Under the pieces are notes generated by a model. The model searched no databases. It was given only the letters and a program-made list of their open reading frames with translations, and was not told where the DNA came from. Below, in pieces: positions 45,587-54,332 of a DNA stretch of 64,000 bases. The DNA comes from Cohnella fermenti (GTDB lineage Bacteria > Bacillota > Bacilli > Paenibacillales > Paenibacillaceae). The DNA lies in NCBI RefSeq assembly GCF_004801405.1, contig NZ_SSOB01000004.1, positions 1 to 64,000 on the forward strand, given 5' to 3'. The position numbers and the translations under genes are program-made. How positions within the stretch are numbered: position 1 is the first letter of the stretch; each line of letters starts with the position of its first letter.

Positions 45587-48500
45587 ATGGCATTATCGAT
45601 CCAGAGGTACCTGAAGCCGATCAGCGCCGCTCTCTCGGCGCTTATGCTCGTCACGGCAGTGCTCGGCACGTTGCCGCCGCGCACCGCCGCCGCAGCCGGC
45701 GGCGATGCCGACCCCGGCGCCGGTTCCGCTGCCGCCGCAGCGCCGATCGCCGTCCCGTATTCGACGCAATTCAATGCGATGGATTCGGCGACGAACTCGA
45801 CCGGCGATACGGTCGGCACGGCCGGCATCGCACTGGTCGCGAACACCGATCCGGCCTACATCAAGGAAGGCACCGGCTCGAAGAAGTGGATTCTCAACAT
45901 TGTCCCCGACGAGACCAAGCCGACCGAATATATCGACGGAGCGGCGCTTATCTATCCGAAGCAGGCTCCGAACATCGACCTGAACAGCTACAGCACGCTC
46001 AAGTTCTGGGCGTACAACGTGAAGGCGCGGACCGGCGACCAGGCGGAGAAGCCGTTCCAGATCCGCTTCTTTATGAAGGGCGACAGCCAATATTACTATT
46101 ACCGCATCGCCCTTGACTGGACGGGCTGGAAGGAGATCGAGGTTCCGCTGGCGACGGTCAAGACGCAGAAGAGCGCGGATACGGTGGCGGCGTGGGGACC
46201 GCTCGATTATATCCGCTTCGATCAGGCCGGGGTGTCCGGCACGACCCGCGATCCGGAGCTGAACATGTACCTCGACGACTTCCGGCTGACGGGGGCCGGC
46301 GAGCTGTATCCGGTCGTTGCGAGCAAGCCGTCGGGCGAATATGTCAATAAGGCGACGGTGACGCTCTCCACCGCGTCGACCCCGTCCTCCCTCGCAACGA
46401 TCTCCTATAAGAGAGAGGGAGTCGACGCCGACTTCCAGGCCTACACCGCTCCTCTCGTGCTGACCGAGGACACGACCCTCGTGACCAAGGCCTCGCTGAA
46501 CGGAGTGGACAGCGCAGAGACGACATACGAATACACCTTCGTCTACGGAGATTACGTCGAGAGCGTGACGGCGTCGCCCCCGGCCGGCATGTATGCCGAG
46601 CCGAAGACGGTGTCGCTGAGCACCGAGACGGAGGACGCGGATATTTTCTACAAGATTGTGGGCGTCGACACCGACTTCCGTCTCTACACCGCTCCTCTTC
46701 TCGTCGACAGCTCGCAGACGATTGCGACCAAGGCGGAGCTGGACGGCACGGTGAGCGAGGAAGCAAGCTTCTCGTACGACATCGACCTGTCCGGCAGCTC
46801 CAGCCTGCAGATCAGCAACACCGAGACGTTCGCCGGGTGGACGAACACGACGCCCGTGACCGAGCCGGCCGTTCTCGGCAGCGCGTCCGGACAGTGGCTG
46901 GACCCGACGACCCCGATCGACATCACCGACGTGAAGACGGCGCCATGGGCGTCGAACGACCAGGTCGAGTTCTGGCTGTATTCCGACGCCATCTCGAACA
47001 AAAAAATTTACTTCATCCTCTACACCCCCGACGACAGCAATCCGGGCAACGAGTACTTCATGACGTCGTTCTTCGTGGACTGGAAGGGATGGAAGAAGGT
47101 CGAGCTTCCGCTGAACAAGTTCCTCAACTCCAACGGCGGAGCGAACCTCGCCAACCTCACGAAGGCGATCATTCACCCGCGCTGGTACGATTCCGATCCG
47201 ACTCCGAGCCCGACCGACAAGCTCATCTTCGACGGGCTGGCGCTGACGAAGAACGCAATCGAGCCGTCGATTCGTCAGATCGACAAGAGCGCGCTGCCGG
47301 ACAGCACGGTCCACTACGCCTTCTCGCTCAAGAACATCGGAGGAGAAGCGACGGCGTATCAGTTGACGCAGAAGACGGCGTTCGGAGCGGGCTACGAGGC
47401 GGTCTTCCCCGAGACGACCTCCGTCGTGGCGAACGGAGCCGAGACGGACGTCGATGTCGTCGTGACGGTTCCGGCTGCGGCGCAGGCCGGGGATTCGGTG
47501 AAGAGTGTGCTGAACGTCAAGCCGCTGCAGGGCGGCAAGGAGACAACGATCGAGATGAACCTGAAGGTAGGACAGCCGCGCGAGGCGACGATGCAGCATC
47601 CTTACGTGATGGCGTCCGAGGCCCAACTGACCGAAGCGAAGAGGAAAATCGCCACCTACGACTGGGCACAAGATTACGTGGAAGCAGTTGCTCTCAAGGC
47701 CGACGAATGGGTCGACAAGACGATGAATTATCCGTCCAAGCCGGGCGGCGAGAGCACGCTGTACGTCTGCGGCGACGTGTCGCTCACGTTTAATTACGAC
47801 AAGCCGCACGAGCACCTGTGTCCGACGGACGGCGAGTATTATACCGGCGACGACCTGGATGCCGCCTGGCGGTTCTACGCCCACACGGCGAACATCGAGG
47901 CCGCCCGCAACCTCGCCATCGTCTACTCGCTGACCGGGGAGACGAAGTATGCGGCGAAGGCGAAGGAGATTCTCGTGAACTACGCGGCGCTCTATCCGAG
48001 CTATCCGCTGCAGCCGCTGAACGGGCGAATCTATTATCAATCGCTCGACGAGGCCGTGCAGATCATCTCGCTGGCGCAAGCGTACGACCTGATCGAGCCG
48101 AGCGGCCTGCTGAGCGCGGCGGAGAAGTACGACATCGAGATGAACCTGTTCGCTCCGTCGGCGAAGACGCTGCAGGGCTACGACACCGGCAAGTCGAACT
48201 GGCAGACGTGGCACAACGCCGCGATCGGAGCGATCGGGGCGCTGCTGGAGGACAAGACGCTGATGGACTTCTCCGTGTCCGGACGCAGCGGCTTCGACTT
48301 CCAGATGGAGAACAGCGTGCTGTCCGACGGCTTCTGGTATGAGGGAGCGATCGGCTACCACTTCTACGCGCAATCGGCCTTGTTCTATCATGCCCAGGCG
48401 CTTCAGAGCATGGGGTACGACTTGTTCGCAAGCCCGAATTTTAAGAAAATGTACGACGTGACTCTTCAGTATGCTTTTCCCGACTTGGGGATTATCAATG

Positions 48501-51058
48501 GCAACGACTCGGGCAAGTATCCGACAAGCTTGGCGGCTCCGGGCAGGGTCGTCCCGATGGATTACGAGGCGGTGTACGCGCATTACCTCGACCCGGCCTA
48601 CGGCGCGCTGTTGAACAAGCTCTACGCAGACAACGGCCGCGTGCGCGGCGGCTTCGTCGTTCCGGGCAACTCCGGCTCCGGCATTGCGGGCGAGCAAGCG
48701 GTGTTCTACGGCGTGGACGAGATTCCGAGCGGCGGCTCGCTGCCGTCCGAGAGCGTGAACTTCACGGGCATCGGCCATTCGGTGCTGCGCGCCGGCGAAG
48801 GAGACGACCAGTTGTACGCGCTAGTCGATTACGGCAAGCACGGGGGTTATCACGGCCATCCGGACAAGCTTCATCTCGAGATTTTCGGCAAGGGGGAGCG
48901 CCTGGCGCCGGACCCGGGCATTCCGCCTTACAGCAATTCGATGTATGAGTCCTATTATAAAAAGTCGTTCCCGCACAACACGGTGCTGCTCGATGGACAG
49001 ACGCAGCAGGTGCAGGCGGACGGGGCGACGGAGATTTACGAGCCGACGAAGCTGTTCCTGCCGTCCGAAACGATCGGCATCATGACGAACACGGCGAGCA
49101 AGGCGTACGAGGGCTTGAACCGGTACGAGCGCACGGTCGCCGTCACGGACAACTACCTGATCGACCTGTTCAGCGTCTCGTCCGACTCGGAGCATCAGAT
49201 CGATTGGATTGTGCACGGCATGGGCGAATTCGCGACGGATGAGGAGCAGGCGACCTACAACGAGACGCTTGGCACGGATGATGCATACTCGTTCTTCCGC
49301 AACGGGCAGGTATCGGACGCGACCGGCTTGTGGGAAGGGGCCTGGACGACCGCGGCGGGCAATGGCCTCAAGCTGTTCAGCCTGACAAGCTCGGACGACA
49401 AGCCGACGCAGATGATCGTGGGCGAAGCGCCGGGACCGGGCAACGCGACGGACGTGTATACGCCGGTGCTGATCAACCGCGTGAACGCGTCGAGCGCCCA
49501 ATTCGTCAGCGTGCTGGAGCCGTTCTCCGGGGAGAGCATCATCGAGAGCGTCAGCCGGACGGAGGGCGGATCGATCGAAGTGAAGCTGAAGGACGGGCGC
49601 GGGCAGGTTTTCTACTATAACCCGGACGTTGAGGCGGCAGGGCAACTGCAATACTCGTTCGCAGACGGCGCAGGTTTGACGGCGGACGAGGTGAAGCTGG
49701 CGGTCTCGTACGTGAACGGCGTGCTGAGCGTGGATACGCAAGGCTGGACGGGCTACGAGAGCCTGACCGCCGTCGTCTACGCGCCGGGTGCGACATCGGC
49801 GCTGTGGAACGGCGAGGAGACAGCGTTCACGGCGGACAACGGCTTCGTCATGGTCAGCTCGACGATTGGCGGTACGGACCCGACAGACCCGACAGACCCG
49901 ACAGACCCGACAGACCCAACGGACCCGACAGACCCGACAGACCCGACAGACCCGACAGACCCGACAGACCCAACGGACCCGACCGATCCAACGGACCCGA
50001 CCACGCCGGTTTACCCTGGCGGCGGAACGAGCGTGACGACTCCGACCGACCCTAACCGGGCGGAGAAGACGATCGCCGCGGGAACGGCGTCGGATCTGGC
50101 CATCGGCCAGGAGCTGACGGTGACCGTGCCTGCGGGGGCGCTCGGCCAAGCGGCGAAGTACATCGCCGAGAGGCTGGCCGATCCGGCCGTACTCGCGTCA
50201 TTGGCGGCCGGCGGCGACAAGCTGCTCAGCTCCGTCTTCGAGATCACGAAGAGCGAGCCCGGCGCTTTCACGAAGCCGATCACGATTCGCCTGCAGTTCG
50301 ACCCGGCGAAGCTGGCCGCGGGCGAGAAGCCTTCGATTCATTACTACGACGAGGAGAAAAAGCTTTGGGTCGAGATGGGAGGGACGGTAAGCGGAAGCTA
50401 CGTGACAGTCGAGTCCAACCACCTGACCAAGTTCGCGGTTCTGGCGGTCGAGACTCCGGCGGCAAGTCCGAGCTTCGCGGACATCGCCGGCCATTGGGCC
50501 GAGAACGATATCAAGGCCGCGCTCGAGGCCGGTATCGTGAACGGCTACGCAGACGGCAGCTTTAAGCCGGACCAAAGCGTGACGCGGGCGGAGTTCATCG
50601 TCATGCTGATGAACGGGCTGAAGCTCTCCGGCGGCGCGGAAGCGCTCGGCGGCTTCTCCGACGCCGACGCGGTCGGCGCCTGGGCGAAGCCGGCGCTGGC
50701 GCAGGCCGTCAAGGCGGGCATCCTGCACGGCTATGCGGACGGCACGCTCCGGCCGGGCGAGGAGCTAAGCCGCGCGCAACTGGCGCTGCTGCTGGCGAAC
50801 GCGCTGGATGCCGCCGCTACGGAAGCCGGCGCAATGGAAGCAGGCACAATGGAAGCCGGCGCAACGGCTGCGACGGCGAGTGCGGCGGCAGGCTTCTCTG
50901 ACGCGGCGAAGATTCCCGTCTGGGCGGCCGACGCGGTTCGGCAGGCGCAAGCTCTCGGCCTCATGAAGGGCCGAACGGGCAACCTGTTCGAGCCTGGCGG
51001 CGTCGTCACCCGCGCCGAAGCGGCGACGGTCATCGTTCGGCTGCTGCAGCTCCTCTAA
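45587..51058 (+). CDS. Giant SLH-anchored heparinase II/III-like polysaccharide lyase
   Basis: A 1,823-residue secreted protein. Order of parts: signal peptide; beta-sandwich carbohydrate-binding-like region (58-235); two chitobiase-C-like repeats (about 238-400; YPVVASKPSGEY ... and a second copy); another beta domain (405-558); a NEW3-like domain (558-661); a helical alginate-lyase-like domain (about 690-960; GKSNWQTWHNAAIGAIGALL); a heparinase II/III C-domain (LVDYGKHGGYHGHPDKLHLE near 1088); a linker of about 13 DPT triplets (1430-1472); a domain of unknown type (1485-1620); three SLH domains (1628-1823). ATG 45587 is used because AGAGG lies 9 nt before it. It probably cleaves uronate-containing polysaccharide at the cell surface. 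Confidence 0.9.
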   Translation: MALSIQRYLKPISAALSALMLVTAVLGTLPPRTAAAAGGDADPGAGSAAAAAPIAVPYSTQFNAMDSATNSTGDTVGTAGIALVANTDPAYIKEGTGSKKWILNIVPDETKPTEYIDGAALIYPKQAPNIDLNSYSTLKFWAYNVKARTGDQAEKPFQIRFFMKGDSQYYYYRIALDWTGWKEIEVPLATVKTQKSADTVAAWGPLDYIRFDQAGVSGTTRDPELNMYLDDFRLTGAGELYPVVASKPSGEYVNKATVTLSTASTPSSLATISYKREGVDADFQAYTAPLVLTEDTTLVTKASLNGVDSAETTYEYTFVYGDYVESVTASPPAGMYAEPKTVSLSTETEDADIFYKIVGVDTDFRLYTAPLLVDSSQTIATKAELDGTVSEEASFSYDIDLSGSSSLQISNTETFAGWTNTTPVTEPAVLGSASGQWLDPTTPIDITDVKTAPWASNDQVEFWLYSDAISNKKIYFILYTPDDSNPGNEYFMTSFFVDWKGWKKVELPLNKFLNSNGGANLANLTKAIIHPRWYDSDPTPSPTDKLIFDGLALTKNAIEPSIRQIDKSALPDSTVHYAFSLKNIGGEATAYQLTQKTAFGAGYEAVFPETTSVVANGAETDVDVVVTVPAAAQAGDSVKSVLNVKPLQGGKETTIEMNLKVGQPREATMQHPYVMASEAQLTEAKRKIATYDWAQDYVEAVALKADEWVDKTMNYPSKPGGESTLYVCGDVSLTFNYDKPHEHLCPTDGEYYTGDDLDAAWRFYAHTANIEAARNLAIVYSLTGETKYAAKAKEILVNYAALYPSYPLQPLNGRIYYQSLDEAVQIISLAQAYDLIEPSGLLSAAEKYDIEMNLFAPSAKTLQGYDTGKSNWQTWHNAAIGAIGALLEDKTLMDFSVSGRSGFDFQMENSVLSDGFWYEGAIGYHFYAQSALFYHAQALQSMGYDLFASPNFKKMYDVTLQYAFPDLGIINGNDSGKYPTSLAAPGRVVPMDYEAVYAHYLDPAYGALLNKLYADNGRVRGGFVVPGNSGSGIAGEQAVFYGVDEIPSGGSLPSESVNFTGIGHSVLRAGEGDDQLYALVDYGKHGGYHGHPDKLHLEIFGKGERLAPDPGIPPYSNSMYESYYKKSFPHNTVLLDGQTQQVQADGATEIYEPTKLFLPSETIGIMTNTASKAYEGLNRYERTVAVTDNYLIDLFSVSSDSEHQIDWIVHGMGEFATDEEQATYNETLGTDDAYSFFRNGQVSDATGLWEGAWTTAAGNGLKLFSLTSSDDKPTQMIVGEAPGPGNATDVYTPVLINRVNASSAQFVSVLEPFSGESIIESVSRTEGGSIEVKLKDGRGQVFYYNPDVEAAGQLQYSFADGAGLTADEVKLAVSYVNGVLSVDTQGWTGYESLTAVVYAPGATSALWNGEETAFTADNGFVMVSSTIGGTDPTDPTDPTDPTDPTDPTDPTDPTDPTDPTDPTDPTDPTDPTTPVYPGGGTSVTTPTDPNRAEKTIAAGTASDLAIGQELTVTVPAGALGQAAKYIAERLADPAVLASLAAGGDKLLSSVFEITKSEPGAFTKPITIRLQFDPAKLAAGEKPSIHYYDEEKKLWVEMGGTVSGSYVTVESNHLTKFAVLAVETPAASPSFADIAGHWAENDIKAALEAGIVNGYADGSFKPDQSVTRAEFIVMLMNGLKLSGGAEALGGFSDADAVGAWAKPALAQAVKAGILHGYADGTLRPGEELSRAQLALLLANALDAAATEAGAMEAGTMEAGATAATASAAAGFSDAAKIPVWAADAVRQAQALGLMKGRTGNLFEPGGVVTRAEAATVIVRLLQLL
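49876..50004 (+). repeat. 9-bp coding repeat (Asp-Pro-Thr linker)
   Basis: GACCCGACA-type 9-mers repeated about 13 times encode a (DPT)n linker between the catalytic part and the wall-anchoring part of the giant lyase. Near-identical codons suggest slippage-driven length variation. Confidence 0.85.
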
Positions 51059-51067
51059 ACCGCAAAT

Positions 51068-51109
51068 AAGAAGAACCGTCGGGGAAACTTCGCCCTGACG
51101 GTTCTTCTT
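51068..51109 (+). terminator. Intrinsic terminator of the giant lyase gene
   Basis: A perfect 13-bp stem, AAGAAGAACCGTC (51068-51080) and GACGGTTCTTCTT (51097-51109). The fragment E palindrome begins on the very next base. Confidence 0.85.
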
Positions 51110-51176
51110 ATGCGGTTTTTCACATTCGTCGGCGTGGATCGGCGGGAACCTCGCGTTTTATATGGTTTAATACGAT
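51110..51176 (-). repeat. Four-palindrome element, fragment E (units 3-4, inverted)
   Basis: ATGCGGTTTTTCACAT (51110-51125) is the complement of unit 4. At +51 (51161) a degenerate complement of unit 3 follows, with the conserved GCGTTTTATATGG flank. It abuts the lyase terminator. Confidence 0.72.
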
Positions 51177-51295
51177 GTTGAACCAGAGATTTTAACGGGC
51201 ACACTCGTTTCGATACTTCGCTCATGGTATGAGATTCTATTACGATGAAGTGGGAAGTTGGGCCGCCGTGCTGGCCGCAGACGGGTTTGGCGACA

Positions 51296-51560
51296 GATCG
51301 CGAAATGTAATCGAAATTTCAGGCTTATTTGCTCGATCGGGCCACAGATCGCGAAATGTACTCGAAATTTCAGGCTTATTCGCTCGACATGGCCACAGAT
51401 CGCGAAATGTACTCGAAATTTCAGGCTTATTCGCTCGACATGGCCACAGGCCGCGAAATGTACTCGAAATTTCAGGCTTATTCGCTCGATCGGGCCACAG
51501 ACCGCGAAATGTACTCGAAATTTCAGGCTTATTCACTCGACCTGGCCCCGGGTCAGGAGT
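51296..51560. repeat. Tandem array 3: five units of exactly 51 bp
   Basis: CGAAATGTA starts at 51301, 51352, 51403, 51454 and 51505. Each unit reads CGCGAAATGTACTCGAAATT, then TCAGGCTTATTCGCTCGA, then CATGGCCACAG or CGGGCCACAG, with few substitutions. GAAAT and ATTTC form an internal inverted pair. The open frames across it simply reflect 51 being divisible by three; none has a ribosome site. Confidence 0.9.
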
Positions 51561-51599
51561 TTTCGGGTTCATCGTTCTGTGCGATTGTAACTTGCTAGG

Positions 51600-52144
51600 T
51601 TAAATTCATTCGTTCAACTTATATAGCACCCGCCCTGCGCGGTCGGCATGTTGGCGAGAGGAATTCCGTATTATGGGGTTGGCAAGGGCGCGATCCCCCT
51701 GCTAAACCCTTATGCCTCTTCTCCCCTTGAATCAGGAACCTTCGCTTGCCGATCATCCCCTTTGCTCTTGGGTCAGCTCATTCCCCTTGCACATCCTTGT
51801 CCTGAACGAAAGGGAGAAGAGACCTAATGCTGCCAGAGGGAATAGGGCGCAGGCGAGAGAGGGGAGAGCCGCTGGACGGGATTGCAAGTGGAACGAACAG
51901 TCGATAGGCGGGTTTCACGCTCATTGGCTTCGCCAATCGTCTCTTCGGAGCATCGATAGGCGGGTTTCACGCTAACCGGCGGCTCATCGATAGGCGGGTG
52001 TCGTTGTGCGCATCTCCCATCCAGCACCCCGGTATCGTAATTGCCTCTATAAGTGCGGTTTCTCGCATACAAACACCGCTTCCCAAAAAACCACCGGCAG
52101 CCGGTTGCCCGGTCCGCCGATGGTTTAGACTGGCAGATTCTGGC
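51600..52144. other. Gene-free gap with dispersed repeats
   Basis: It contains the 120-bp element at 51709-51828. It also has three copies of TCGATAGGCGGGTTTCACGC or a shortened form, at 51901, 51953 (52 bp later) and 51987. No supported gene is seen. Confidence 0.6.
51709..51828 (+). repeat. Dispersed ~120-bp element, copy 2
   Basis: It starts CTTATGCCTCTTCTCCCCTT and ends CTGAACGAAAGGGAGAAGAG plus ACCTAAT. It is homologous at both ends to the minus strand of 25040-24926, and its middle is diverged. Confidence 0.6.
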
Positions 52145-53392
52145 TTAGTAGAGCTGTGTGATCTTCCACCAATTGATGTCATAGCCGCCGACCGGGGCGT
52201 ACAGGCCGAACTGGTACGTTCCCGCCGTTATCTGGACCTGGTGGGAGACGGTGCGGTAGCTGGACCAACTGCCGGTGTTCGGAATGTCGACCTGCCCGAG
52301 AACGGTGGCGCCTTCGTTGATGTCGAGCGACAGCTTGCCGCCGGTGTTGGGGGAGGCGACCCGGTACTCCACGAGGTAGGTGCCGGTCTTCGGGATCGTT
52401 ACGTTGCCGAAGGCGATCCAGTCCTGCGCGTCGATGCCGCCGACGTTCAGCCCCCCGCCGGCATCCGGCGTCGGCTCGGTCATGACGCCGTGCATCGCCG
52501 TGTAATCCTCCGCCTGGAACGTCCGGGTGAAGCAGCCTCCCGAGCTGAGCTCGCAGATATCCGCCCGGTTCGTGGACACCTTCAGGTCGTCGTACCAGAT
52601 ATACGAATCGTTGGCCGGCGCGAAGGACGACGTTGCTCCTCCGAAGAACGACGAGAAGTACGCCTTGTCGACCAGATCGGCATTGCGGACGAAGCGCAGG
52701 CCGGTGATGGTGGCCGCCGAGACGCCGTTGTACCAGATCTGAATCTCGCCGTCCGGGTTCGCCGCTCCGCTCGTCACCGTGTTGACCTTGAGCCGCTGCA
52801 CGATGTTGACCCAGGTTCCCTTCGGGTAGTAAATATCGGTGCCGTTGCTGTTCTTGAGCACGGCGTAGTCCCCGTATTGGCCGTTGTTGCCCATATGATA
52901 GTAATAGATGGCCGCTTGGCCGCCGGATCGCCAGATCATCCGCGAGCTGAAGCCGTTATAGCCGGTGCACGTCTGGCCGCCCGAGCATGCCGCGCCTCCG
53001 GCCAAGCCGAGCCCGAGCTTGCCGGCGAATTCCGTCGTTCCCCAACTGAAGTCGCTGCTGAACCGGACCCAGTAGGACAAGTAATATTCCTGTCCCGGGG
53101 TCAGGACGAACGGAGCCTGCGCGCCGGAATTGTCCGGGTCGATCTGCCCCGCCGGGTAGAAGACGCGGAGAGATTGGCCGCCGGAGTGGTTGAAGTTGTA
53201 GCCGTCGATCCAGGTTCGGGTGCTCATGCCGAGGTCCCAAGGGGCGCTCCAGCCGTCCGTTGCCCACTCGCCGAGCGTATAAGCAGTGCCCCGGGCGGGC
53301 CGTTCGAACGTGTTGAGCTTCGGTGCGGCGAAGGCGGAGGACGAGTCTAGCAGGAGCAGGAACAGCACAAGCAAGGTGATGGTCTTCTTCAT
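52145..53392 (-). CDS. Secreted PL14-like polysaccharide lyase with CBM6
   Basis: A 415-residue exported protein: signal peptide MKKTITLLVLFLLLLDSSSA ending in FAA. A jelly-roll lyase domain (about 24-272) has SLRVFYPAGQIDP, YYLSYWVRFSSDFSWG and GFSSRMIWRSGGQAAIYYYH, as in polysaccharide lyase family 14. A C-terminal CBM6-type module (about 285-415) has FQAEDYTAMHGV, GLNVGGIDAQDWIAFGNVTI and YDINWWKI. ATG 53392 follows a strong AAGGAGG. Together with the giant lyase it suggests degradation of a uronic-acid polysaccharide. Confidence 0.82.
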   Translation of the reverse strand: MKKTITLLVLFLLLLDSSSAFAAPKLNTFERPARGTAYTLGEWATDGWSAPWDLGMSTRTWIDGYNFNHSGGQSLRVFYPAGQIDPDNSGAQAPFVLTPGQEYYLSYWVRFSSDFSWGTTEFAGKLGLGLAGGAACSGGQTCTGYNGFSSRMIWRSGGQAAIYYYHMGNNGQYGDYAVLKNSNGTDIYYPKGTWVNIVQRLKVNTVTSGAANPDGEIQIWYNGVSAATITGLRFVRNADLVDKAYFSSFFGGATSSFAPANDSYIWYDDLKVSTNRADICELSSGGCFTRTFQAEDYTAMHGVMTEPTPDAGGGLNVGGIDAQDWIAFGNVTIPKTGTYLVEYRVASPNTGGKLSLDINEGATVLGQVDIPNTGSWSSYRTVSHQVQITAGTYQFGLYAPVGGYDINWWKITQLY

Positions 53393-53759
53393 TGGATTAC
53401 CTCCTTGTAATGGAATGATGCGCGGGTTGCGGTCTGTCCATGGAGCCGGTCCCTTGCTGTGAGAAGCCGGATCACCCCCCTTGGCGTACCGGATTATAAG
53501 CGTTGCGCTTCAAGCTGAAGGGGACGTGGTTGCAGCGCAGCTCGAATGTATCACGGGTGGGAGGAGGGTTAAATCGTCATATTTTCAGAACATTCGCAAT
53601 CATTAAGGCGCACCGCGGCACCGAAGATGTCTCTTTTAACGATTCTTGACCTGTTTCCGGAGGCTCGCAATAATGACAGGAATCGGGAGTTGCTTTTGCG
53701 AAAATTTTTTTGGTATGATAACAAACAGACTGGTTGGTATGTGGAGGTGTGTTGCGGGA
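53393..53759. other. Divergent intergenic region with promoters
   Basis: Towards the lyase (minus strand), TATAAT lies at 53498-53493 beside the palindrome AAGCG-TTG-CGCTT (53498-53510), a possible operator. Towards tetR (plus strand), TTGCTT (53690-53695), 18 bp, TATGAT (53714-53719) form a promoter, and TGGTATG occurs twice (53711 and 53735), flanking a possible repressor site. No gene is seen. Confidence 0.5.
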
Positions 53760-54332
53760 ATGGACACGAAATCGCTGATAATCGATATCGCGACCAAGCT
53801 GTTTCAGAAGCAAGGCTATACGGGCACGGGGCTCAACGAAATTCTCAAGCTCGGCCATCTGACCAAGGGTGCGTTGTACCATCATTTTCCGGGTGGGAAG
53901 GAAGAACTGCTGCTCGCCTGCATTCGTTCCTTGCATGAGGCGATTGCAGAAGACATCGAGTCGATCTTCGAGCGCCAACCGACGACGGCGGAGGCGATCG
54001 GCGCCGTGTTGGACCGGCTGATCTTCCTCTACGAGACGGAGGGGACGATCGCGGGCTATACGATCAGCAGTGTCGTCAGCGGGATCGATACGCTCAGCGA
54101 TCCGGTGAGGAGGGCTTGCGCCCAATTGTATGTGGAGATGCAGGGGATCTTCCGGCGCAGACTTGCGGAGGACGGCCTAGCGGCAGAGAAAGCGTCTTCC
54201 TTGGCGCTTATGGTAAACGCATCGCTCGAAGGGGGCATTGTACTCTGCTTGACGACTCAATCGACAGAGCCTCTCTTGGCCATCAAGCAATGGCTGCCAA
54301 CTATGATAAAGGAGTTAGAATCAAGTGAATAA
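53760..54332 (+). CDS. TetR-family repressor, LmrA/YxaF type
   Basis: A 190-residue protein with N-terminal HTH (IIDIATKLFQKQGYTGTGLN ... HLTKGALYHHFPGGKEELL) and the YxaF/LmrA-like C-terminal domain (LSDPVRRACAQLYVEMQGIF). The frame is open from 53646, but ATG 53760 gives the family N-terminus MDTKSLI. It overlaps the MFS gene start by 8 bp; co-transcription implies autoregulated drug-resistance control. Confidence 0.9.
   Translation: MDTKSLIIDIATKLFQKQGYTGTGLNEILKLGHLTKGALYHHFPGGKEELLLACIRSLHEAIAEDIESIFERQPTTAEAIGAVLDRLIFLYETEGTIAGYTISSVVSGIDTLSDPVRRACAQLYVEMQGIFRRRLAEDGLAAEKASSLALMVNASLEGGIVLCLTTQSTEPLLAIKQWLPTMIKELESSE

Noticed and set aside
45593-48778. 1,061-codon minus-strand ORF
   Set aside because: Antisense to the giant lyase. 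Composition (Arg/Val/Asp-rich) is the usual shadow of a high-GC gene, and the plus strand has clear domains.
51229-51603. Overlapping repeat ORFs in array 3
   Set aside because: An exact 51-bp period keeps several frames open on both strands; no ribosome site or family match.
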